A program made the position numbers and the translations under genes. A stretch of DNA of 9,261 nucleotides, taken from Desulfuromonadaceae bacterium GWC2_58_13. Lineage in GTDB: Bacteria; Desulfobacterota; Desulfuromonadia; Desulfuromonadales; Trichloromonadaceae. Positions 1 through 7,000 of this stretch are shown here, piece after piece (the first letter of the stretch is position 1; every line of letters begins with the position of its first letter). Below the pieces are notes generated by a model that saw nothing but the letters and a program-made list of their open reading frames with translations, searched no databases and was not told where the DNA came from. Location of the stretch: contig MHXM01000163.1 of the NCBI GenBank assembly GCA_001825565.1, positions 1,268-10,528 of the forward strand. Direction: 5' to 3'.

Positions 1-599
1 AGCAGGGCCGAAACCACCAGCATCAATCCGGCGATGAGGAACATGGCCAGCTTCTGCTCGCGGACGAAGCGTAGCTGGTTGGCGTCGGCGAGGTCCTTGC
101 GGGGAGCCAGGCCGAGATAGCCGATCGTCTCCTGGTCGTGCAGCAGCGGTCTGAAATTCACGGTCGAGGGAATTTTTGCCGGGGCCAAGACGATATTTCG
201 ACCGCTGTCCTGCACAATAATCCGCTTTTCGAACACATCCGAATTGGCGGCTTTGAAATCGCGGCCCATCCCCATGCCGCCGGCTTCCTGCCGGTGCTTC
301 ATCCGGCGTTCGAAACGTTCGAGCTGCTCGGGGGAGAACTGCCGCTCCGGCAGGGTGCGAATCACCAGCCGGCGCAGGTTGACCGAATCGTTGCGTAGAA
401 AATCCCAGCTCTGCTGTTCGGCATAGGCCTGTTCCAGCTCGATGGCCAGCCGTTCGAGGCGTTCCTGCTCAAGGGTGTTGACGTACTGTAGAAATCCCCG
501 GTCGATACTCCACTGCATGATCAGCATAATTCCTACCGCAACCAGCCCGGTGGCGGCCAGCAGGGCAACAAACAGCCTGTACTTGATCCCGGTTCTCAT
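1..599 (-). CDS. BaeS-like membrane sensor histidine kinase, N-terminal part (runs off the left edge)
   Basis: The minus-strand frame is open from an ATG at 599 to the window edge: 199 codons with no stop. It begins MRTGIKYRLFVALLAATGLV, with a first membrane helix at about residues 8-28. A charged periplasmic segment follows (EQERLERLAIELEQAYAEQQ, then WDFLRN). A second membrane helix starts near residue 183 (KLAMFLIAGLMLVV). The layout and local motifs (W-x-FLRN, RPLL near a YLGL stretch, then REQK before TM2) resemble the sensor half of BaeS-type kinases. HAMP, HisKA and ATPase domains would lie outside the window, so kinase activity is inferred from the family. An AAAGGA ribosome site lies about 7 nt before the start. 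The gene is divergent from two periplasmic-protein genes, one Spy-like, which fits an envelope-stress sensor. The cognate regulator is not visible. The family call is fairly secure; orthology to E. coli BaeS is not. Confidence 0.8.
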   Translation of the reverse strand, partial: MRTGIKYRLFVALLAATGLVAVGIMLIMQWSIDRGFLQYVNTLEQERLERLAIELEQAYAEQQSWDFLRNDSVNLRRLVIRTLPERQFSPEQLERFERRMKHRQEAGGMGMGRDFKAANSDVFEKRIIVQDSGRNIVLAPAKIPSTVNFRPLLHDQETIGYLGLAPRKDLADANQLRFVREQKLAMFLIAGLMLVVSAL

Positions 600-799
600 G
601 CCGATTCCTTTGTGAAAAATGTTCTGACAGCTCTGTTCTAGCACAGCTTTCCGCGATAATTCCACCGCAACTCCGATCGAAGATCATCTTTCCTTATTTC
701 TTTCACATTCCCTGCAAGATTGATTGGTATTCCTATATCCAACAGAGACCAACAGCTTCCTGAACCGGTTCGCCGTTCAGGTATCTCAGGGAGGACATC
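600..799. promoter_or_regulatory. Divergent intergenic region between the BaeS-like kinase and the exported-protein genes
   Basis: This 200-bp gap must hold the promoters for both the leftward kinase gene and the rightward SH3/Spy-like gene pair. I could not pick a convincing -35/-10 pair on either strand. Two features stand out. TCTTTC is repeated directly at 687-692 and 699-704, 12 bp apart, a spacing compatible with tandem binding of an OmpR-type regulator. A palindromic element lies at 759-781, just before the ribosome site of the SH3-domain gene. Control by a BaeR/CpxR-like regulator is an inference from gene context; neither E. coli consensus box is clearly present. Confidence 0.45.
759..781. 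repeat. Overlapping inverted repeats upstream of the SH3-domain gene
   Basis: CCTGAAC (759-765) and GTTCAGG (775-781) form a perfect 7-bp inverted repeat with a 9-nt spacer. Nested within it is a perfect 10-bp palindrome, GAACCGGTTC (762-771). The element ends 7 nt before the GGAGG ribosome site at 790-794. It could be a protein-binding dyad or a hairpin in the 5' leader that competes with the ribosome site. The two structures exclude each other in RNA. Confidence 0.5.
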
Positions 800-1393
800 A
801 TGAAACAAAGAACGTTGATCGCATCGCTGCTCATGGCCAGCCTGCTCGGAACCGTTCCGGGGATGGCGCTGGCCGACGGTCATGGCAATTACAAGCCCAG
901 AAAAGAAGAGCAGCGGCAGTATCGCGACCGTGACCATGTGCGGCACGGCAATCAGGATTACGTCTATCGTGGCGGGCGTTTCTATCGCCCCGGCCGGAGT
1001 GGGCTGGTTGCGGTAACGGCGCCTGTCGGAGCCATCGTAGCTTCACTTCCCTTCGGATTTTCAGCGGTGGTGGCCGGCGGTCAAACCTATTTTCACGCCG
1101 CAGGGAGTTACTACCGGCAGTCGCCCCGCGGCTACATGGTCTGCGAAGCGCCGGTTGTCGCTCCGGTGTCGCGGTACCGCGATAACCACTTTCCCGGCAC
1201 GGTCGTCGTGCGGCCGGCCATGCTCAACGTCCGTTCGGGACCGGGCCAGTCTTTCGCCATCAGCGGCCAGGTGGCACGGGGCGAGCGGCTGCACATCCGC
1301 AGCAACTCGGACGGCTGGTTTTATGTTGAATCGCCTCGCGGTATCAGCGGTTGGGTGATGGTCCAGTTTACCTCGCCCTACGTTGCCGGTTAA
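800..1393 (+). CDS. Exported DUF6515-like / bacterial SH3-domain protein
   Basis: This 197-residue protein has a classic signal peptide (MKQRTLIASLLMASLLGTVP) with a likely signal peptidase I site after ALA at residue 25, so it should be periplasmic. A basic linker leads into a Tyr/Gly-rich region at about residues 55-120 (YRGGRFYRP, PVGAIVASLPFGFSAVVAGG, YYRQSPRGYMV). That pattern is typical of DUF6515-type proteins. Residues about 136-193 form a bacterial SH3 domain, with AMLNVRSGPGQ near the start and GWFYVESPRGISGWV near the end. SH3 domains of this kind usually bind peptidoglycan or cell-wall peptides, but no catalytic domain is attached. The start is set by AGGGAGGA ending 4 nt before the ATG. 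A Spy-like gene follows 45 nt downstream, probably in the same transcript. The role in envelope maintenance is inferred from export, the SH3 domain and the neighbours. Confidence 0.85.
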   Translation: MKQRTLIASLLMASLLGTVPGMALADGHGNYKPRKEEQRQYRDRDHVRHGNQDYVYRGGRFYRPGRSGLVAVTAPVGAIVASLPFGFSAVVAGGQTYFHAAGSYYRQSPRGYMVCEAPVVAPVSRYRDNHFPGTVVVRPAMLNVRSGPGQSFAISGQVARGERLHIRSNSDGWFYVESPRGISGWVMVQFTSPYVAG

Positions 1394-1438
1394 TTTATCA
1401 CATGCCCACAGGGGCACAAACAACCAAAGGAGATCACT

Positions 1439-1981
1439 ATGAAAAAGCAGATTTTGACCATGTCGTTGTTGACGGTTTTCGCGCTGACCGGTTCCATTTA
1501 CGCGGTTCACGCCGACCCTCTGGCCGGAAGGATGATGGGCGAGATGCGCGGCGGGGGAATGGGTGACGGTAGCGGCTCCGGTCGCCATCTGGCGAAAATG
1601 GCTCGGGTTCTCGATCTGAGCGAGGACCAGCAGACTCAGATTCTCGCCATCGTCGAAGAAGAGCGAACCAAAACCGAGCCGTTGCGCCGGCAGATGGCCG
1701 AAAATCGCGATCAACTGCGTCAGCTGACGCATGCCGACACCTTCGATGAGGCGGCGGTGCGAGCCCTGGCGGCGAAAAAGGCTGAAATCGGCGCCGAGCT
1801 GATGGTTTCCCGCGCCCGCACCCAGAACCGCATCCAGGCTCAGCTGACTCCCGAACAGCGCCTGCTGGCCGAAAAAGTGCGGCCGCTGATGCAGGAACGG
1901 CGCGGCGGCATGGGCAAACACCGGAACAACGACTGCTATTCCCGGCTGGCGGACTGCCCGAAAACGGATGCCCGGTTGTAA
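1439..1981 (+). CDS. Spy/CpxP-family periplasmic LTxxQ-motif protein
   Basis: The product has 180 residues with a signal peptide (MKKQILTMSLLTVFALTGSI) and a likely cleavage site after VHA at residue 25. The mature chain starts with a Gly/Met-rich stretch (about 30-48) and then becomes mostly helical and charged. Two LTxxQ-type motifs, LSEDQ at 60-64 and LTPEQ at 136-140, are the signature of the Spy/CpxP/ZraP family. These proteins are periplasmic chaperones or stress-response modulators that form helical cradle dimers. The C-terminal tail carries two cysteines (C166, C173) and His161, not a hallmark of Spy; they could form a disulfide or bind a metal. AAAGGAGAT sits 5 nt before the ATG. The gene is second in a likely two-gene unit ending at the terminator at 2005-2043. 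Induction by the divergent BaeS-like system is plausible because spy is a BaeSR target in E. coli. Confidence 0.87.
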   Translation: MKKQILTMSLLTVFALTGSIYAVHADPLAGRMMGEMRGGGMGDGSGSGRHLAKMARVLDLSEDQQTQILAIVEEERTKTEPLRRQMAENRDQLRQLTHADTFDEAAVRALAAKKAEIGAELMVSRARTQNRIQAQLTPEQRLLAEKVRPLMQERRGGMGKHRNNDCYSRLADCPKTDARL

Positions 1982-2004
1982 GGGGTAAAAAGTCTCGTTA
2001 AATC

Positions 2005-2043
2005 AAAAAGCGGCTGGCGGTCTTGAACCACCAGCCGCTTTTT
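2005..2043 (+). terminator. Rho-independent terminator after the Spy-like gene
   Basis: A 13-bp perfect stem pairs AAAAAGCGGCTGG (2005-2017) with CCAGCCGCTTTTT (2031-2043). After a C/A mismatch, 3 inner pairs (GGT/ACC) close a 5-nt loop. The 3' arm ends in a run of five T's. The A-run on the 5' side means the hairpin could also work in the opposite direction, but only the rightward gene needs it. It starts 24 nt after the stop codon at 1981. Confidence 0.9.
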
Positions 2044-2165
2044 GGGTTTGGACTTTTTGTGAACGGATCCACCGGACTATACGTATTAATTAAAAATACC
2101 TTTTATCGCATCTTTGTCTGGAGCGCCCCCTTCCGAACGCCGACATTGCCAGGATTAATCTATAC

Positions 2166-2194
2166 TTGACCACTTACGAATATCTGTGTTTATA
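2166..2194 (+). promoter_or_regulatory. Candidate sigma70-type promoter for the HDOD kinase operon
   Basis: TTGACC (2166-2171) is followed after 17 bp by TTTATA (2189-2194), inside an AT-rich stretch directly upstream of the kinase gene. Transcription would start near 2201, leaving a leader of about 75 nt. Overlapping -10 choices (TTATAT, TATATA) exist 1-2 bp further on. No operator-like dyad was seen beside it. The call rests on consensus match and position only. Confidence 0.5.
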
Positions 2195-2276
2195 TACATT
2201 TCAGATTGAAATATACTTATGAAGAGATGTATGGTTGCAATGTTGTCGGTTTTGATAAGGGCGAGCGCGGCTTACA

Positions 2277-4406
2277 ATGACATTGGAAGAACTTCACATC
2301 GAAAAGCTTCCCGCCGTTCCCCAGGTTCTGGTGGAACTGCTTCGCCTCTGTCACCGGACGGACGTCGAGTTCGATGATTTCTCCAGGTTGATCGAGCAGG
2401 AACCTTCCCTTTCCGCCAAAATCCTGCAGGTTGCCAACAGTTCTTATTACCGTCAATGGTCCGAAGTCAACCACCTCCGGCGTCTCCTCGTCGTTCTGGG
2501 ACTCGACAGCGTCAAGCAGATCGCCGTCACCTGCGCCATCCATCAGTTCTTCAGTAGTTTTTCCGCGAAAGAAGACACCTTTGTGACCTCGATCTGGGTG
2601 CGCTCGCTGCTCTGCGCCCATGTCGCCCGGGATCTCGCCCGCCTGACCGCCAGTTATTCGGAAGACGACGCCTACCTCGCCGGCTTGCTGCACCGCATCG
2701 GCCAACTGGTGCTTTTGCAGAACTTCCCCGATAAATATCAGGACATCCTCTTCATGGATGATCCGGATTCGGTGATCGAACAGGTCGAGAGAGCACTCTT
2801 TGATGCTTCCTACTGCGAGGTGGGGGCCATGTTGATTCGCAACTGGCCCCTCCATCCTTTTGTGGCCGACTCCGTTCGGTATCAGAATCTGCCGTCGTCT
2901 TCCCTGGCCGACGCCTCGGCCCTGGTCAAGCTTCTCAATCTGGCCAATCGCCTGACCCGCTCGATAGTTCGTGGACCGGGGGATGGTATCGATGTCGACG
3001 ATGAACTGTTCGGGTTGAATGCCGCTCTCCTCACGGAGGTTTTTACCAACGCGCGGGCCGTGGTCGTCGACAGCGCCAATGCTTTCGGCATCGACGCCGA
3101 GCCGTACCTGAGCCACGTGAAGCCGAATCGTCCGGCCGAAGACATGGCGGCCCGCCAGCAGGTCCGGCAACAGTTGGCCGACTACGTTCAGCAGGCCGCG
3201 CTGGTGGGGAGCGCTCAAGCCGGGCGGCCCGGGCTCGTCGGCCAGAAAGAAGCCTTCCAGCGGATTCGCCGCGACCTGGCGATTGTATTTGGCTTGCACG
3301 ATGTCGGATTTTTGCTCATCGATGACGGCGGCCGGCGGTTGACCGGTGCCGCCGATGAGGCCGGCCGACCGACTTTCGCCGAACTATCCGTCGCCCTGGG
3401 GGAATCGACCAGTCTGGTGGCGCAGTCCCTGCGGGAACAGCACCCCCGATGTACCCTGGATTCGACGGATAAAGCGCCCGTGTCCATTCTGGACCAGCAA
3501 TTGCGCAACCTGTTTGCCGCCGATGGGATGCTGTTTCTTCCCCTGGTTGTCGAGGGTCGCCCCGTTGGCGTGGTCGCGGCTGGCGTTTCCCGCCAAGGCT
3601 GGCAGCGTCTGGCGCCGCAGAGTTGTCTGCTGAGCCTGTTCGCCCAGCAGATGGCGTGTTGTCTCGACGATGTATTGCAGGTGTCCGGTGCCCAGCGGCG
3701 CCAACGGGACGAACAACGGGAATGGCAGCGACTCGAAGTCCGGAAAATCGTCCACGAAGCCAACAATCCTCTCGCCGTCATCAACAATTATCTCCACGTT
3801 CTCGCCCTGAAGCTCGGCTCGGACAATCCCGCCGCCAGGGAAATCACCATCATCAAAGAGGAAATCGCCCGCGTTGGCGACATCCTTGCGCGCATGCGGG
3901 ATATCGACCTTCCGGAGCAGTCGAAAGAAGGGGCTTTGCATCTCAACGGGATCATCAGGGATCTGTTCAGGCTGTTTGAGGGCAGTCTCTTCCAAAGTCA
4001 CCGCATCAAGGCCGATCTGGACCTGGATGACGACATCCCGACCTTGGCGACCGGGGCGGGGGCGATGAAGCAAGTGATGATGAACCTGGTGAAAAATGCT
4101 GTCGAAGCCATGCCGGATGGCGGCACCCTGCGGGTATCGACCCGAGACAAGATCCATAAAAACGGGGCGCTCTATGTGGAGCTGCAGATCCGCGACGACG
4201 GGCCCGGCTTGCCCGAGCAGGTGATGTCCTCATTATTCAAGCCCGTGGCCAGTACCAAGAAAGATCATTCCGGATTGGGGCTGACCATCGTGAAAAACCT
4301 GTTGGACCGATTGTCGGCCGAGATCGCTTGTTCTTCAAGTGCGACTTCCGGCACCCGGTTCCAGATATTTTTACCGCGTACCGTTGAAAGGACCGACACT
4401 GTCTGA
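2277..4406 (+). CDS. Cytoplasmic HDOD-GAF-histidine kinase
   Basis: This 709-residue sensor kinase has no signal peptide or membrane helix. Residues about 5-205 form an HDOD domain: LPAVPQVLVELLRL, then EQEPSLSAKILQVANSS, AGLLHRIGQLVLL and EVGAMLIRNWPL. The canonical HD metal site is absent (HRIG in place of HDIG), as is usual for HDOD, which acts as a signalling or interaction module. A GAF-like domain follows at about 325-470. The kinase core has the H-box VRKIVHEANNPLAVI with phospho-acceptor His493, the N-box NLVKNAVEA (N603, N607), the G1 motif DDGPGLP (640-646), the F-box LFKPVASTK and the G2 motif SGLGLTIV (665-672). All key residues look intact. A stop codon at 2256-2258 rules out an earlier start; only a weak AAGGGCGAG lies upstream. 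The stop overlaps the next gene's ATG by one base, so the regulator downstream is the expected partner. The sensed signal is unknown. Confidence 0.9.
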   Translation: MTLEELHIEKLPAVPQVLVELLRLCHRTDVEFDDFSRLIEQEPSLSAKILQVANSSYYRQWSEVNHLRRLLVVLGLDSVKQIAVTCAIHQFFSSFSAKEDTFVTSIWVRSLLCAHVARDLARLTASYSEDDAYLAGLLHRIGQLVLLQNFPDKYQDILFMDDPDSVIEQVERALFDASYCEVGAMLIRNWPLHPFVADSVRYQNLPSSSLADASALVKLLNLANRLTRSIVRGPGDGIDVDDELFGLNAALLTEVFTNARAVVVDSANAFGIDAEPYLSHVKPNRPAEDMAARQQVRQQLADYVQQAALVGSAQAGRPGLVGQKEAFQRIRRDLAIVFGLHDVGFLLIDDGGRRLTGAADEAGRPTFAELSVALGESTSLVAQSLREQHPRCTLDSTDKAPVSILDQQLRNLFAADGMLFLPLVVEGRPVGVVAAGVSRQGWQRLAPQSCLLSLFAQQMACCLDDVLQVSGAQRRQRDEQREWQRLEVRKIVHEANNPLAVINNYLHVLALKLGSDNPAAREITIIKEEIARVGDILARMRDIDLPEQSKEGALHLNGIIRDLFRLFEGSLFQSHRIKADLDLDDDIPTLATGAGAMKQVMMNLVKNAVEAMPDGGTLRVSTRDKIHKNGALYVELQIRDDGPGLPEQVMSSLFKPVASTKKDHSGLGLTIVKNLLDRLSAEIACSSSATSGTRFQIFLPRTVERTDTV

Positions 4407-6604
4407 TGACTAGCGATTCTACCAGGAGAGAAACGGTCACGGATGACCTTGTTTCGCAACGGGGGGAGAGATCCGTGCAGCAGTCGCTGTTCTCTCCGGC
4501 AATCCTTGTGGTTGACGATGAACAAAGGCTTCGGGACAGTTTGAGCGAGTTGCTGCGAATGTCGGGATACGAGGTGTCCTGCGCCGCGAACGGACGGGAA
4601 GCGATAACCCAGATCGGCGGCCGGGGGATCGATCTCGTTCTGTTGGATATTAACATGCCGGATATCTCCGGACAGGAAGTGCTTGATTTCATCGTTGCCC
4701 GGCAGATCGATACCAGCGTTGTCATTCTCAGTGGCGAATCGACCTTCGTTCAAGCCACCCAGGCCCTGCGCAAGGGGGTCGAAGATTTTCTCACCAAGCC
4801 CTACGATCCCGAAAAACTGCTGGCCACCGTTGCCAACGTCCTGAAGAAACGGCAGCGTAAAAACGATTTTCTCCTCATCCAGAAACGCCTGCAGGGCTCG
4901 GAGGAACTTCATCGTTTTATTGTCAACAGCGCGCCCGATTTGATTTTCATGTTGGATGAACAGGGGTGCTTCGCCTTCGTTAATGAACGGGTCGAAAGCC
5001 TGCTCGGCTGTAGCGCCGAAGACATCCTCGGCAAACATTACTCGGAAATCGTCTACGAAAAGGACCGCGAAAAAGCCAGATACGGTTTCAATCTGATACG
5101 GCATCCCGGGCTGCGGGCGAGCCGGCGGATCGAGCTGCGCCTGCTGGGAAGAAGCGGTGACGAGCCGCGTTACGTTGAAGTACGGGCCATTTCCGTCGAG
5201 TTGAACCCCAAGGGGGTTTACACCACGGAGCATCGGCGCCAAGGCGGAGGGGTCGGCACCTACGGCGTGGCCCGCGATATCGGCGACCGCAAGCAGTCGG
5301 AAGAACTGCGCCGTTATCAGATGTACCACGATGTTCTCACCAGTCTGCCCAATCGCACCCTCTTCAACGACCGCCTGGAAATCGCTCTGGGCCATGCCAA
5401 ACGCTCGGGCAGCAAGTTGGCGGTGATGTCCCTGGACATCGATCGGTTCAAAAAAATCAACGACACCTTCGGGCATCTGGCCGGCGACGAATTGCTGCAA
5501 TCGGTGGCTTTGAAACTCAAAAAGTGTCTCCGTGAAGGGGATACCCTGGCCCGTGTCGGCGGCGACGAATTTTCTCTCCTGCTCCCCAGTCTTTCACAAA
5601 ACGAAGATGCCGCCACCATTGGCCGAAAGATTCTCGAAGTCAGTTCCCGGCCGGTCTGCCATCAAAATAAAGAACTCAGGATTACCTTCAGCATCGGCGT
5701 CGCCGTCTATCCGGATCATGGGGAAACCAAGGATACCCTGTTGCGGAATGCCGATCTGGCCATGTATCGGGTCAAGCAGACGGGGCGCAACGGTTTCCAT
5801 TATTTTTCCGAGGAAATGCGTCAGAACAGCTCCCATAGCCTGGATATCGAAAACAGCCTGCATCGCGCCATAAGAGAAAACGAACTGCGGCTTTACTATC
5901 AGCCGCAGATCGATATGGATACCGAGAAGGTGATTGGCCTGGAAGCGTTGATCCGCTGGGAGCACCCTCTGCGGGGCCTGTTGCTGCCCGCCGACTTCAT
6001 CCCCATCGCCGAAGAGACCAAGCTGATCTGCGATATTGGCGACTGGGTGCTGAGGCAGGCCTGTAAAGACGCTGTCGTGTTAAAAAATCAGGGGTATGGG
6101 GATATCAAAATTGCCATCAACGTTTCGCCCCAGCAATTTGAAATGGAGGGATTCGATCGGACCGTGTTTCAGACCATCAAGCAGCATGGTCTGGATACCC
6201 GGTTCCTCGAAATCGAGATTACCGAAAACAGCATCATGCGAGACATGAACAAATCGATGGAAACCATCACGGCTCTGGCCGGGGAGGGGGTCACCATTGC
6301 CGTCGACGATTTCGGCATTGGTTACTCTTCGTTGGGTTATTTGCATACCCTGCCACTGACCACCCTCAAGCTGGATCGTTCTTTTGTAAAGAACATTGTC
6401 CACGACGCCGAGCAGAACACCATCGTTACCGCCGTTCTCGCCATGGCCAAGGGCCTGCGCATCAATTTCATCGCCGAAGGGGTCGAGGTTCAGGCGCAGC
6501 ACGATTACCTCCTGGCCGCGGGCTGCCCTTTTGCGCAGGGGTTCCATTATTCCCGCCCCCTCGAATTCAGCAAGCTGATCCCCTTCCTTTCCGCGGAGGG
6601 GTAA
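4406..6604 (+). CDS. Response regulator REC-PAS-GGDEF-EAL (bifunctional c-di-GMP enzyme candidate)
   Basis: This 732-residue protein opens with a receiver domain (ILVVDDEQRLRDSLSELL). Asp37/Asp38 form the acidic pocket, Asp81 in LVLLDINMPDISG is the phosphorylation site, and Lys131 lies in LTKPYDP. A PAS domain follows at about 167-298, with an extended Gly-rich loop near 270-286. The GGDEF domain has an intact GGDEF at 385-389 and an RxxD inhibitory site (R376-D379) exactly five residues before it. This is the arrangement of an active diguanylate cyclase with product inhibition. The EAL domain has E513-A-L, NVSPQQF, EITEN, DDFGIGYSS (D634/D635), LKLDRSF (Lys655), IAEGVE (Glu691) and a late AQGF, so c-di-GMP phosphodiesterase activity is also expected. 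Which activity dominates cannot be read from sequence. The start overlaps the kinase stop (TGATG), which indicates translational coupling. Family assignment is firm; the phenotype controlled is unknown. Confidence 0.93.
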   Translation: MTSDSTRRETVTDDLVSQRGERSVQQSLFSPAILVVDDEQRLRDSLSELLRMSGYEVSCAANGREAITQIGGRGIDLVLLDINMPDISGQEVLDFIVARQIDTSVVILSGESTFVQATQALRKGVEDFLTKPYDPEKLLATVANVLKKRQRKNDFLLIQKRLQGSEELHRFIVNSAPDLIFMLDEQGCFAFVNERVESLLGCSAEDILGKHYSEIVYEKDREKARYGFNLIRHPGLRASRRIELRLLGRSGDEPRYVEVRAISVELNPKGVYTTEHRRQGGGVGTYGVARDIGDRKQSEELRRYQMYHDVLTSLPNRTLFNDRLEIALGHAKRSGSKLAVMSLDIDRFKKINDTFGHLAGDELLQSVALKLKKCLREGDTLARVGGDEFSLLLPSLSQNEDAATIGRKILEVSSRPVCHQNKELRITFSIGVAVYPDHGETKDTLLRNADLAMYRVKQTGRNGFHYFSEEMRQNSSHSLDIENSLHRAIRENELRLYYQPQIDMDTEKVIGLEALIRWEHPLRGLLLPADFIPIAEETKLICDIGDWVLRQACKDAVVLKNQGYGDIKIAINVSPQQFEMEGFDRTVFQTIKQHGLDTRFLEIEITENSIMRDMNKSMETITALAGEGVTIAVDDFGIGYSSLGYLHTLPLTTLKLDRSFVKNIVHDAEQNTIVTAVLAMAKGLRINFIAEGVEVQAQHDYLLAAGCPFAQGFHYSRPLEFSKLIPFLSAEG

Positions 6605-6646
6605 CTTCCCGCCGAAGCCACCGGTCCTTCCCCCGGTCGTGGCGAG

Positions 6647-6778
6647 TTATTGCCGCGGATCGGCGCGGGCCTGGTCGGAAAGGTAGTTTGTCAGGACATT
6701 GCGTAAAATGGCGTTGCCCCGTCCCAGCGTCCGCTCGTTGATTTCCTCGCCACCGACCTCCAGGTAATTCTATTCCAT
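6647..6778 (-). pseudogene. Short coding-like relic of an unrecognised gene (C-terminal end)
   Basis: On the minus strand the frame ending at TAA (6647-6649) reads NYLEVGGEEINERTLGRGNA and then ILRNVLTNYLSDQARADPRQ. Its third codon positions are mostly G or C, and it has a natural protein-like composition. Upstream it is broken by a TAG at 6770-6772, preceded by ATG GAA at 6778-6773. No ribosome site is visible before that ATG. Further upstream the same frame gives less protein-like sequence and soon meets the palindrome. I read this as the 3' remnant of a lost gene, about 40 codons. An intact tiny gene with an unusual start, or chance, are alternatives. I do not recognise the family. Confidence 0.35.
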
Positions 6779-6831
6779 GAAGGCGGATACGGAAAAGCAA
6801 TCCCAATTTTTGAGTTTGTATGTTGCCGACA

Positions 6832-6879
6832 CGCATGCCCGCAGAGACAGTCCCATGGGGTTGTCCCTGCGGGCATGCG
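6832..6879. repeat. 48-bp nearly perfect palindrome
   Basis: The arms CGCATGCCCGCAG (6832-6844) and CTGCGGGCATGCG (6867-6879) match perfectly over 13 bp. After one A/C mismatch the pairing continues through GACA/TGTC, two G-T wobbles, CCC/GGG and A/T to the centre at 6855/6856. The whole 48 bp therefore folds on itself with one mismatch. There is no T-run on either side, so it does not look like an intrinsic terminator. It could be a REP-like dispersed element, a cruciform-forming site, an mRNA-stabilising hairpin at the operon end or a mobile-element remnant. Confidence 0.8.
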
Positions 6880-7000
6880 GCCATCGGGGCGATGATTCTG
6901 GCCGGGCAATCGGCGGCACACTGGCCGCCTTGGGCACGATTGACCCTGATATCGAGCATGGGAGATGTCGTTCGGAATGGAGCTTAGAATCCGGAATCGG

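Larger units (their letters stand above)
6605..7000. other. Gene-poor interval after the c-di-GMP operon
   Basis: These 396 nt hold no complete gene that I can support. Near the left end a weak hairpin (ACCGG 6620-6624 with CCGGT 6633-6637) follows the regulator stop, but without a T-run, so no intrinsic terminator can be called. The interval contains a minus-strand coding-like relic (6647-6778) and a 48-bp palindrome (6832-6879), both listed separately. The rest has open frames only as short shadows. Confidence 0.6.

Noticed and set aside
138..398. Plus-strand 86-codon frame at the left edge
   Set aside because: Antisense to the BaeS-like sensor, which has a proper start, ribosome site and two membrane helices.
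1061..1921. Minus-strand open frame of 286 codons across the SH3 and Spy-like genes
   Set aside because: Both plus-strand genes have signal peptides, ribosome sites and family motifs; the antisense frame is His/Arg-rich without domain signal.
2044..2276. Possible c-di-GMP (GEMM) riboswitch before the c-di-GMP operon
   Set aside because: Expected in such genomes, but the conserved GEMM core (such as the CGCAAAGC segment) was not found here or in the other gaps. A small AT hairpin at 2083-2099 is too weak to call.
2217..3299. Long minus-strand open frame (360 codons) antisense to the HDOD kinase
   Set aside because: The plus strand carries unmistakable HDOD and GAF sequence here; the reverse frame has no recognisable domain and reflects high GC at third positions.
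4265..5500. Long minus-strand open frame (411 codons) antisense to the kinase end and the response regulator
   Set aside because: It overlaps the REC and PAS domains and start of GGDEF on the plus strand; no family features were seen.
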